Shown here piece after piece: positions 57,391 to 64,000 of a DNA stretch of 64,000 nt (position 1 is its first letter; each line of letters begins with the position of its first letter). The translations under genes and the position numbers were made by a program. Location of the stretch: NCBI RefSeq assembly GCF_006658505.1, contig NZ_VFUZ01000004.1:282097-346096 (forward strand), read 5' to 3'. The notes under the pieces were generated by a model. It was not told where the DNA came from. It did not search any database and saw only the letters and a list, made by a program, of their open reading frames with translations. The DNA is from Mesorhizobium sp. B2-4-15 (GTDB lineage Bacteria; Pseudomonadota; Alphaproteobacteria; Rhizobiales; Rhizobiaceae).

Positions 57391-59268
57391 CTACTCCGCC
57401 GTGCCTTCCTCGTACTCGGCCGACATGGTGAGCCACTTCTCCTCGTGGCCGGCGAGCGTGTGGGCCAGTTGCGAACGCTCCTTGGCCAGCCGTGTCGCGG
57501 TCGACGGATCCTTTTCGTAGATCGCCGGGTTGGCCAGTTCGTCCTCGATGCCGTCGATGCGCTTGCGGATGCGATCCATCAACGCTTCGGTGGCGCGGAT
57601 TTCCTTGGCCAGGGGCTCGAAGGCGGCGCGGCGCTGGGCCGCCTCGCGGCGGCGGTCGGCCTTTGACGCCTTGTCTGCCTCGCGCCGCTCGCGGCGGTCG
57701 CCGGACACGCCGGTGACCAAAGTCTTGTAATCTTCCAGGTCGCCATCATACGGGTTGACCGCGCCGTCCTTGACCAGCCAGAGCCGGTCGGCGGTCGCTT
57801 CCAGCAAATGGCGGTCGTGCGAGATCAGGATCACGGCGCCGGGAAATTCATTGAGCGCGTGGATCAGCGATTCGCGGCTGTCGATGTCGAGATGGTTGGT
57901 CGGCTCGTCGAGGATGAACAGGTTCGGGCCCTCGAAGGCCGACAGCCCCATCAGAAGCCGCGCCTTCTCGCCGCCCGAGAGATCCTTGGCGGGTGTGTTC
58001 ATCTTCTCGGTCGACAGACCGAACTGGGCGACACGGCCGCGCACCTTAGATTCCGGCGCCTCCGGCATCAGCCGTCGGACATGCTCATAGGCATTTTCCT
58101 CCGGACGAAGGTCGTCGAGCTGATGCTGGGCAAAGATCGCCACTTTCAGCCCGGGCGCCACCGTCATGGTGCCGGTCTCCTGCTTGAGCCGGCCGGACAG
58201 CAGCTTGGCGAAGGTCGACTTGCCGTTGCCGTTGGCGCCAAGCAGCGCGATGCGGTCGTCGGCATCGATGCGCAGCGTCATCTTCTTCAGGATCGGCTGG
58301 CCCTCGGTATAGCCGACATTGACGTTGTTCAGCGCAACGATCGGCGAGGCCACCGTCTTGACCGGTTCCGGGAAGGAGAACGGCCGCACCGTATCGTTCA
58401 CGATCGCCGCGATCGGCTTCATCTTTTCCAGCGCCTTGATGCGCGACTGCGCCTGCCTGGCCTTGGAAGCCTTGGCGCGGAAGCGTTCGACGAAGGACTC
58501 CATGTGCTTGCGGGCGGCCTCCTGCTTGACGCGGCCCTTCTCCTGCAATTCCTTCTGTTCAGTGTATTGGCGCTCGAACTGGTCATAGCCGCCGCGCCAG
58601 AAGGTCAGCTTTTTCTGGTCGAGGTGTACGATCGAGTTGACGGCGCGGTTGAGCAGGTCGCGGTCGTGCGAAATCAAAAGCACGGTGTGCGGATACTTCG
58701 ACACGTAATTTTCCAGCCATAGCGTGCCTTCGAGGTCGAGATAGTTGGTCGGCTCGTCGAGCAGCAGAAGATCGGGCTCGGAAAACAGCACGGCGGCCAG
58801 CGCCACGCGCATGCGCCAGCCGCCGGAGAAGGACGAAGCCGGGCGGCGCTGTGCCGCGTCATCGAAGCCCAGGCCGGCCAGGATGGTGGCCGCGCGGGAC
58901 TCCGCGGAATGGGCGTCGATGTCGGCCAGCCGCATATGGATATCGGCGATCCGGTGCGGATCGGTCGCCGTCTTTTCCTCTTCGAGCAGAGCCGTGCGCT
59001 CGACATCGGCCTTGAGCACGATTTCGATCAGCGGCTCCTCGGTGCCGGGTGCCTCCTGCGCCACCTGGCCGATGCGCGTGCTCTTCGGCAGGCTGATCGA
59101 GCCGGTCTCGGAGGGAAAATCGCCGGTGATCGCCTTGAACAGGGTCGTCTTGCCGGTGCCGTTGCGGCCGACAAGGCCGGCTTTGGTGCCGGCCGGCAAA
59201 GTCAGCGAGGCGTGGTCGAGAAGCAGGCGCCCCGCCATGCGGAGTGAAAGGTCGTTGATGATCAGCAT
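57391..59268 (-). CDS. ABC-F family ATPase (Uup/YheS-like)
   Basis: A 625-residue protein with two ABC domains and no membrane segments. First domain 'GLVGRNGTGKTTLFKAITG', signature 'FSGGWRMRVALAAVLF', 'LLLLDEPTNYLD'; second 'ALLGANGNGKSTFAKLLSG', 'LSGGEKARLLMGLSAF', 'LFILDEPTNHLD'. The inter-domain P-site tether and the C-terminal coiled tail are present. ABC-F proteins act on the ribosome E-site (family knowledge). ATG at 59268. Confidence 0.94.
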   Translation of the reverse strand: MLIINDLSLRMAGRLLLDHASLTLPAGTKAGLVGRNGTGKTTLFKAITGDFPSETGSISLPKSTRIGQVAQEAPGTEEPLIEIVLKADVERTALLEEEKTATDPHRIADIHMRLADIDAHSAESRAATILAGLGFDDAAQRRPASSFSGGWRMRVALAAVLFSEPDLLLLDEPTNYLDLEGTLWLENYVSKYPHTVLLISHDRDLLNRAVNSIVHLDQKKLTFWRGGYDQFERQYTEQKELQEKGRVKQEAARKHMESFVERFRAKASKARQAQSRIKALEKMKPIAAIVNDTVRPFSFPEPVKTVASPIVALNNVNVGYTEGQPILKKMTLRIDADDRIALLGANGNGKSTFAKLLSGRLKQETGTMTVAPGLKVAIFAQHQLDDLRPEENAYEHVRRLMPEAPESKVRGRVAQFGLSTEKMNTPAKDLSGGEKARLLMGLSAFEGPNLFILDEPTNHLDIDSRESLIHALNEFPGAVILISHDRHLLEATADRLWLVKDGAVNPYDGDLEDYKTLVTGVSGDRRERREADKASKADRRREAAQRRAAFEPLAKEIRATEALMDRIRKRIDGIEDELANPAIYEKDPSTATRLAKERSQLAHTLAGHEEKWLTMSAEYEEGTAE

Positions 59269-59405
59269 GGCGGCGCTTTTGCACCGGACATCAACGCTTC
59301 GCAAGGCCCTGCCGGCCAGTTGAACGCACAAGGCCCGAAAACGGCGCGCGCGATTGCGCCGTCAGGGCAGCCGCTCAGTGGCTTGCCATACTGGCCAGCA
59401 GACCC

Positions 59406-59867
59406 TCAGGCGGTCGCCTTGCCACGCTTCGTCGCCTTGGCCACGGTGGCCGGCGCCGCGGCCGGCTTGCGGCCAAGTCCCGTCGACTTCGCGAGCGCGG
59501 ACCTGGTGGCCGAATAGTTCGGTGCGACCATCGGATAGTCCGGCGGCAGACCCCATTTGGCCCGATAGTCATCCGGGCTTAGGCCATAGTCTGTCCTGAG
59601 GTGTCGCTTGAGCGACTTGAACTTCTTCCCGTCCTCCAGGCAGATAATGTAGTCGGGAAACACCGACTTTTTCGGGTTTACAGCCGGAACCAGGCTTGGG
59701 CTTTCCGCGACAGCCGCACCAGCCAGTTTTCGAACCGAGGCGCTGACACTGGCGATCAGGTCAGGCAGGCCGGAGACCGGAAGCGGATTGTTGCCGACAT
59801 AGGCCGAGACAATATCGGCCGTAAGCTCGATAACGGTCTTATCCTCGATATTTGACAATTCTTTCAT
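59406..59867 (-). CDS. MucR/Ros family transcriptional regulator
   Basis: A 153-residue protein with the Ros/MucR DNA-binding region 'IICLEDGKKFKSLKRHLRTDYGLSPDDYRAKWGL'. The expected CxxC..H....H ligands are altered: Cys76, Asp79, His89, then Asp93-Tyr94. Zinc-free members are known from Mesorhizobium, so a functional fold is possible. The upstream, helical part mediates oligomerisation. ATG at 59867 is preferred. Confidence 0.92.
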   Translation of the reverse strand: MKELSNIEDKTVIELTADIVSAYVGNNPLPVSGLPDLIASVSASVRKLAGAAVAESPSLVPAVNPKKSVFPDYIICLEDGKKFKSLKRHLRTDYGLSPDDYRAKWGLPPDYPMVAPNYSATRSALAKSTGLGRKPAAAPATVAKATKRGKATA

Positions 59868-60019
59868 CCTATTTGCGACAAAGTCATCCACCCCATAGAA
59901 GACTTTTGTCGATGTATCGCCTGAACCGCGTCCCCCAACGGACCGCCCAGTCCCAAAACGAATCAAGACTTGACATCAACTATTTTTATGGGAAATCGAC
60001 ATCGGGCAAATTAGAAAAT

Positions 60020-60223
60020 CTAATACTTCAAGGCAGCAGACTTGGTTGTGCGGCCGTCAGCCAATATCTCAAGAATACGCCTCCAACGGGCACAACGCCC
60101 GAAATCCTTCTGCTCGATCGCCTTTTCAGCCTTCATCGCCGCGTAAAGTGGCGCCTCGGCGCCAAATTCCTTGATCAGCCAGTGCGCTTCCCTGCGGGCC
60201 AGACGTTCGTTGTCGTCAAACAT
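60020..60223 (-). CDS. 67-residue hypothetical protein
   Basis: Product MFDDNERLARREAHWLIKEFG followed by 'APLYAAMKAEKAIEQKDFGRCARWRRILEILADG': two helices, highly charged. It overlaps the exporter stop by eight bases, so it is the last gene of the oxygenase-exporter operon. No family was recognised. Confidence 0.72.
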   Translation of the reverse strand: MFDDNERLARREAHWLIKEFGAEAPLYAAMKAEKAIEQKDFGRCARWRRILEILADGRTTKSAALKY

Positions 60224-61220
60224 GATTTTCGGCCTCCGAACGCTCCACACCGACGGCAATACAACTGCCAATGACAAGGATCGCGCCGGCGATGGCCGTC
60301 ATCGTGAGCCGTTCGCCGGACAGGACCAGAAGCAGTGTCGAAGCGATCGGGGTGAGATAGGCGATAACCGCGACCTTGCCGCGATCCTCGAGCTTCAAGG
60401 CCCGCGACCAGAAATAATAACCCAGGCCCATCGGGCCAGCACCAAGATAGAGCCCAAGCGCAAGGTCGGCAGCAGCGGGCAAGGTTGCGCCGTCATGGAT
60501 GCACCACAGCAATGTCACGGCCACGCCGATCAATGAGGACGGCAGCAAAAGACGGTCCGCTGAGACGGCGAGCCGCCCCACCAGGATCGAATAGAAGGCC
60601 ATGCACAGCGCCGATCCGAAGGCGGCGAGATAGCCGACAAGGTTGCCCTGAAACCAGGAATGGCCGCGCCCGCCCGAGATGACAAGCACGACGCCGGCAA
60701 ACCCAAGGGCCGCGGCAAGGCCCAGCACCGTGGGTCGTTGCGGGTTCTCGAACGCGATCACCGCCGCCGCGACCATCAGGGGCCAGGTGTAGGCGACGAG
60801 GTTCGCCTCGATCACCGACATCGAGGCGAAGGCCACATATTGCAGGATCATCGTGCCGACGAGACCGACGAAGCCGACCACGAATGGCGCCAGTGCCGCG
60901 ACGAGACCCGCATGGCGCGGCATGGCGGGTTCCCGCGCGGCGCCGATCAGGCGGATCAAGGCGAAGACCATGGTCGCCCCGCAGAACTGCAGGCATTGCA
61001 CCAGCGACACTGGATGGCTTGCCAACAGCGCCTTGCCGACCAATGCGTTGGTCGCCCAAAGTGCGACCGCGCCAGCGGCGAAGGCCAGGGCCAGCCTGGA
61101 GCCAGGCCGGTTCCGCGCGGCCCGAGACAGGCTCCCTTCCGGTCTGTCAGCCACGGCCGACCCCCGGCTCATCGAGGCAAGGGGCGGCTGCGGCCGGACG
61201 GAGCCATGATGGCTGGTCAC
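60216..61220 (-). CDS. DMT/EamA family exporter (YddG-like)
   Basis: A 334-residue ten-helix DMT permease. Internal EamA repeats start at 'AFAAGAVALWATNALVGKALLASHPVSLVQCL' and 'GNLVGYLAAFGSALCMAFYSILVGRL'. Related proteins export aromatic or other amino acids (YddG). GTG at 61220 overlaps the oxygenase stop as GTGA, with AAGGGA before it, which is a sign of coupled translation. Confidence 0.87.
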   Translation of the reverse strand: MTSHHGSVRPQPPLASMSRGSAVADRPEGSLSRAARNRPGSRLALAFAAGAVALWATNALVGKALLASHPVSLVQCLQFCGATMVFALIRLIGAAREPAMPRHAGLVAALAPFVVGFVGLVGTMILQYVAFASMSVIEANLVAYTWPLMVAAAVIAFENPQRPTVLGLAAALGFAGVVLVISGGRGHSWFQGNLVGYLAAFGSALCMAFYSILVGRLAVSADRLLLPSSLIGVAVTLLWCIHDGATLPAAADLALGLYLGAGPMGLGYYFWSRALKLEDRGKVAVIAYLTPIASTLLLVLSGERLTMTAIAGAILVIGSCIAVGVERSEAENHV

Positions 61221-62050
61221 CACGATTCCCTTGCACCGCCGGGGAACGGCGCCTCGGGCAGCACCGGCACGGGGCGCTCTGCCTCGAAGCGGCGATAGGC
61301 GGGCAACTGGTTGGTCCAGACGTCTTCGGCCAGCTCGTTGACCCACTCGCGGTCGTGATCGTTGTCTGCGGCAAGGTAGAACATTCTGTTGTCGTCGACA
61401 TAGGGCTTGGCGACCGAGCGTTGATTGAGCACCAGGGTGACACGCTCGCCGAACTGGATCGGCGCAGTGCGATGCAGGACGCCAAGGAACTGCCCGAGTG
61501 TCGCGTAGTGCATCTTGTGGTCGATGCGCATGATGCGGTTGCGCGGGATCTCGCTGCCGGATTCAAGGATGGCGCGACCGGTTTCGGAGTCGTCGCAATA
61601 AATTTCGAGATGCCCGCCGACCAGCGGATCGCTGATCGACAGCGGAATGAGTTCGGTGACCGGAACGCCGTCGCAATGCCATTCGACGGCACCGTCCCTG
61701 GGATTCATGAAGGTGACGGTCGAGCCGACGATCGACAGCGGATAGGGCTCCAGCTTCGTGCCCATCATGTCGGACAGGCGTTCCAGGCGGAGCTTATCGT
61801 GCAGCAACTCCCTGATTTCGGGGATGAAACGGTCGGCGCCGGTGATGAAAGTCAGATCGAGGTGCTTGTGCACGGCGTGGCTGGCCTTGAGCTGCAGCGC
61901 AGCCTCCTCGATTGCCGCAAGCAGCGCCGGGTCATAGCCATGCCGATACTGCGCGACGCCGAAACTCGACACTTTCCAGGCGGTTTCGTGGCCGATGATG
62001 GCCTCGCGGCTCATCGCATAGCGCAGCTCGGGGATGGTATGTGCGTTCAT
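61217..62050 (-). CDS. 2-oxoglutarate/Fe(II)-dependent oxygenase-like protein
   Basis: A 277-residue protein with the HxD of an Fe(II) triad in 'AVEWHCDGVPVTELIPLSIS' (H125, D127) and a distal His193 in 'GVLHRTAPIQFGERVTLVLN'; Arg203, ten residues later, is at the place used to hold 2-oxoglutarate. 'VGGHLEIYCDD' fills the barrel. Such enzymes hydroxylate or halogenate amino acids (family knowledge); the HxD form suggests hydroxylation. GGAG precedes the ATG at 62050. First gene of the operon with the exporter and 67-residue protein. Confidence 0.72.
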   Translation of the reverse strand: MNAHTIPELRYAMSREAIIGHETAWKVSSFGVAQYRHGYDPALLAAIEEAALQLKASHAVHKHLDLTFITGADRFIPEIRELLHDKLRLERLSDMMGTKLEPYPLSIVGSTVTFMNPRDGAVEWHCDGVPVTELIPLSISDPLVGGHLEIYCDDSETGRAILESGSEIPRNRIMRIDHKMHYATLGQFLGVLHRTAPIQFGERVTLVLNQRSVAKPYVDDNRMFYLAADNDHDREWVNELAEDVWTNQLPAYRRFEAERPVPVLPEAPFPGGARESW

Positions 62051-62099
62051 TGTACTTCTCCAAGTGGGGGGCAAACACTTGGTAAACAGTCGATTAAAT

Positions 62100-62134
62100 T
62101 AGCACCCCCTGTAAAATTAGGAATGCTGGTGCTA
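62100..62134. promoter_or_regulatory. candidate LysR site in divergent promoter
   Basis: TAGCACC (62100-62106) and GGTGCTA (62128-62134) form an inverted repeat with a 21-base spacer in the 112-bp gap between the oxygenase operon and the LysR gene. The location fits a LysR binding site, but the spacer is longer than typical. Confidence 0.5.
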
Positions 62135-62162
62135 GTGTAAGCCCAGCTTAAGGTCGAAAACC

Positions 62163-63122
62163 GTGCGTCTGCTCAGTCAGGTCAACCTCAATTCCCTGAA
62201 AATCGTGGAAAGTGCTGCACGGCACGGGAATTTCACGCGTGCTGGCGAGGAGCAGTTCATCACCGCTTCGGCGGTCAGCCAGCGTGTCAAGAGCCTGGAG
62301 GACCAGCTGCGATTCAAGATATTCCAACGCGGTGGCAATGCCGTGTCGTTGACGCCGGAGGGCGAAACCTATGTCTCGCGCGTTCGCGAGGCGCTGGAGC
62401 GGATCGTCGCTGCCAGCATGGAAGCAACCGGGCAATCGCAGGAACATGTGCTGAAGATATCCGTGCTACCGACCTTTGCCGCGCGCTGGCTGTTTCCGCG
62501 CCTGCCGCTTTTCCAGCGGCAATATCCCGATATCGTGATGCGGGTCTCGACGTTATACGCGACGCATGAGTTCACGACCTCGGATTTCGATCTCGAAATC
62601 CGCTATGGCGACGGCCATTTCAACGGGCTACCGTCCGATCTGCTGTTTCGGGAAGACCTGACACCGGTGTGCAGCCGCAAGCTGTTCCGTGAGGTTCTCG
62701 GCGACAGGCCGCTGTCAAAAGTGACACCGGACGATCTCAAGCACTTCACGCTGCTGCACTCCGACACCTGCACCCAGAACTGGCAATCCTGGCTTGGTTT
62801 CGCCGGCGCCAGCTTCGTGCTCAGCGAGACCAAAAGCATCTATTTCGACTCGTGCATGATGTCCTACGAGGCGGCCAACGCCGGAATGGGTTTTGCCGTC
62901 GCCAACCGCGCCTACATGGCCAGCGACATCCACGCCGAGAGATTGGTGGCTCCCTTCGCCGTCCATCATCCGAACACGGCCGGTTGGTATTTTGTTTCCC
63001 CCCACAAGAGCCTTGCCGCACGCAAGGTGCTGCTCTTCAAACAATGGGTCATGGCGGAGGCGGCTCTGACGCAATCCCAATTAGACAGTGACATCAGCGA
63101 GCTGGCTTTGGAGACTGCCTGA
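62163..63122 (+). CDS. LysR family regulator (GcvA-like)
   Basis: A 319-residue LTTR. The HTH is 'LNSLKIVESAARHGNFTRAGEEQFITASAVSQRVKSLEDQL' at the N-terminus, followed by a periplasmic-binding-like effector domain. Start GTG at 62163. It is divergent from the oxygenase operon, which it most likely regulates. Confidence 0.92.
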   Translation: MRLLSQVNLNSLKIVESAARHGNFTRAGEEQFITASAVSQRVKSLEDQLRFKIFQRGGNAVSLTPEGETYVSRVREALERIVAASMEATGQSQEHVLKISVLPTFAARWLFPRLPLFQRQYPDIVMRVSTLYATHEFTTSDFDLEIRYGDGHFNGLPSDLLFREDLTPVCSRKLFREVLGDRPLSKVTPDDLKHFTLLHSDTCTQNWQSWLGFAGASFVLSETKSIYFDSCMMSYEAANAGMGFAVANRAYMASDIHAERLVAPFAVHHPNTAGWYFVSPHKSLAARKVLLFKQWVMAEAALTQSQLDSDISELALETA

Positions 63123-63187
63123 AATTGGAATCCGCCCTCGATTTGTCTCCCGATGACCGCCGGCCAGAGAATCGAGGACCATTGGAA

Positions 63188-63778
63188 ATGGATATCCACT
63201 CCAGGCAACTCGCCCTGGTCGGTGAAATTGTTGAACTGAAACCCCTGCAGCCGGCGCATTCGCAGGGACTTGTCTGTGCAGCCGCCGACGGTGAGCTGTG
63301 GAACCTGAAAGCCACCGTGGTCCCCGGGCCAGCCACGATCGATGGCTATGTTGCCAGCGCTCTGACTGGACGACAGGCCGGGACTGTCATGCCCTATACA
63401 ATCATCCTGCGCGGCACAGGAGCGATCTGCGGGAGCACACGGTTCTGGAAGATCGACCGTACGAATAGGAAATTAGAGATTGGGCACACCTGGCTCAGCC
63501 GTTCGGTTCAGCGATCGGGCGTGAATACCGAGGCCAAATACCTTCTCTTGGCGCATGCATTTGAGGTGATGGGATGTGTTCGCGTGCAATTCACCACCGA
63601 CGAACTCAACGAAGCGTCGAGAGCCGCTATTTTGAGAATAGGGGCAAAACAGGAAGGAATCGTTCGCAATGAGCGGATCATGCCGGATGGGCGAAAGCGC
63701 AATTCCGTCCGGTTCAGCATCATCGATTCCGAATGGCCTGATGTGAAGGCCATGCTGCGGCAAAAGATGCGGCGATAG
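63188..63778 (+). CDS. GNAT family N-acetyltransferase (RimJ/RimL-like)
   Basis: A 196-residue acetyltransferase of the RimJ/RimL type: 'GEIVELKPLQPAH', 'ICGSTRFWKIDRTNRKLEIGHTWLSRSVQRSGVNTEAKYLLLAHAFEVMG' and 'RVQFTTDELNEASRAAILRIGAKQEGIVRNERIMPDGRKRNSVRFSIIDSEW'. ATG at 63188 is preferred over a TTG at 63125. Its acetyl acceptor is unknown. It follows the LysR gene by 65 bases. Confidence 0.88.
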   Translation: MDIHSRQLALVGEIVELKPLQPAHSQGLVCAAADGELWNLKATVVPGPATIDGYVASALTGRQAGTVMPYTIILRGTGAICGSTRFWKIDRTNRKLEIGHTWLSRSVQRSGVNTEAKYLLLAHAFEVMGCVRVQFTTDELNEASRAAILRIGAKQEGIVRNERIMPDGRKRNSVRFSIIDSEWPDVKAMLRQKMRR

Positions 63779-63814
63779 TCAGCGCGGGCCATTCCCCTTC
63801 TGACGTAAGCGAAA

Positions 63815-63921
63815 ACGATCCAAAGCGCGTCGCGTCGAAGCGGATTCATGCAACGCGCTTGAGGTCTTTGTTTTTAAGCATGTCGTTCTCCCAAAACCGA
63901 GATCACTTTTGGGCGACATGC
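63815..63921. repeat. rhizobial two-hairpin intergenic repeat (second subtype)
   Basis: AAGCGCGT/AACGCGCTT is the first hairpin (63823-63860), a linker GGTCTTTGTTTTTA, and the second hairpin GCATGTCG...CCCAAAA / TTTTGGG..CGACATGC (63878-63921). It shares the linker with the 14.5 and 34.1-kb elements but differs in both hairpins. Confidence 0.8.
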
Positions 63922-63939
63922 ACTAAGGCTTGTTGAGAT

Positions 63940-64000
63940 TCATCGCGAGTTGATGACGGCGGCTGCGAGAAGGATGATGGCTGCGAAGCTCTGGTCGGTT
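63940..64000 (-). mobile_element. end of a possible IS5-type transposase (partial)
   Basis: The minus strand reads 'TDQSFAAIILLAAAVINSR' before a stop at 63940, resembling the last residues of IS5-family transposases. The rest lies outside the window. Direct position next to a palindromic repeat is common for insertion sequences. The call rests on about 19 residues only. Confidence 0.4.

Overview
This window is chromosomal DNA from a GC-rich alphaproteobacterium of the order Hyphomicrobiales, most like Mesorhizobium. The points that suggest this are a complete aapJQMP amino-acid permease operon beside metC, a Ros/MucR-type regulator with degenerate zinc ligands, a CIRCE-controlled groESL operon, an HdaA-type DnaA homologue, a small DUF680-like secreted protein, an NDUFS4-like complex I accessory subunit, and several copies of a two-hairpin intergenic repeat of rhizobial type. 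No rRNA genes, CRISPR array or intact prophage were seen. The genus is an inference; the gene families were read from the sequence.

Layout. 1-6.1 kb: a methyltransferase, CIRCE-groES-groEL, a TetR regulator facing an OsmC remnant and a SnoaL-like gene, a LysE exporter, and a small operon of two uncharacterised proteins with a YkgJ cysteine-cluster protein. 6.5-11.7 kb: ArsR plus an SRPBCC-YCII fusion, an SDR, a GST, a CsbD-like protein, a second TetR with clear palindromic operators but no recognisable target gene, and a GT90 glycosyltransferase. 11.9-19.9 kb: fumC, two DoxX paralogues, the polyphosphate genes ppk and ppx, a zinc-finger protein and a flavin monooxygenase. 20-27 kb: a DUF2459 protein, aapJQMP, a decayed DUF2182 fragment and metC. 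27-34 kb: an HPP-CBS membrane protein, an SLC13/ArsB-type permease, a glycosyltransferase, a diguanylate cyclase, tRNA-Arg(UCU), the NDUFS4-like subunit, tRNA-Pro(UGG) and a cupin. 34-40 kb: the hdaA/permease/phosphatidyltransferase cluster, purMN, a ParDE toxin-antitoxin pair with a perfect operator, a SixA-type phosphatase and a DUF680-like protein. 40-46 kb: a TctDE-like two-component system converging on a NitT/TauT-type ABC transporter. 46-49 kb: a dapB copy broken by an internal deletion, a UvrD-like helicase and small membrane or lipoprotein genes. 49.6-57.3 kb: an amino-acid/ureide-type catabolic operon (two M20 hydrolases and a diaminopropionate ammonia-lyase-like enzyme) divergent from an Lrp regulator, a YUCCA-like flavin monooxygenase and a molybdopterin oxidoreductase. 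57-64 kb: an ABC-F ATPase, a MucR-like protein, then a LysR-controlled operon of a 2-oxoglutarate/Fe(II) oxygenase, a DMT exporter and a 67-residue protein, followed by a GNAT, a two-hairpin repeat and the end of what may be an insertion sequence.

The best candidates for undescribed biology are the LysR/oxygenase/exporter/small-protein operon at 60.0-63.1 kb, the YUCCA-like enzyme beside an Lrp regulator at 53.4-55.1 kb, and the nested inverted repeats at 40.45-40.60 kb. Decayed genes (OsmC, DUF2182, dapB) and an orphan TetR-controlled start show small deletions in this chromosome.
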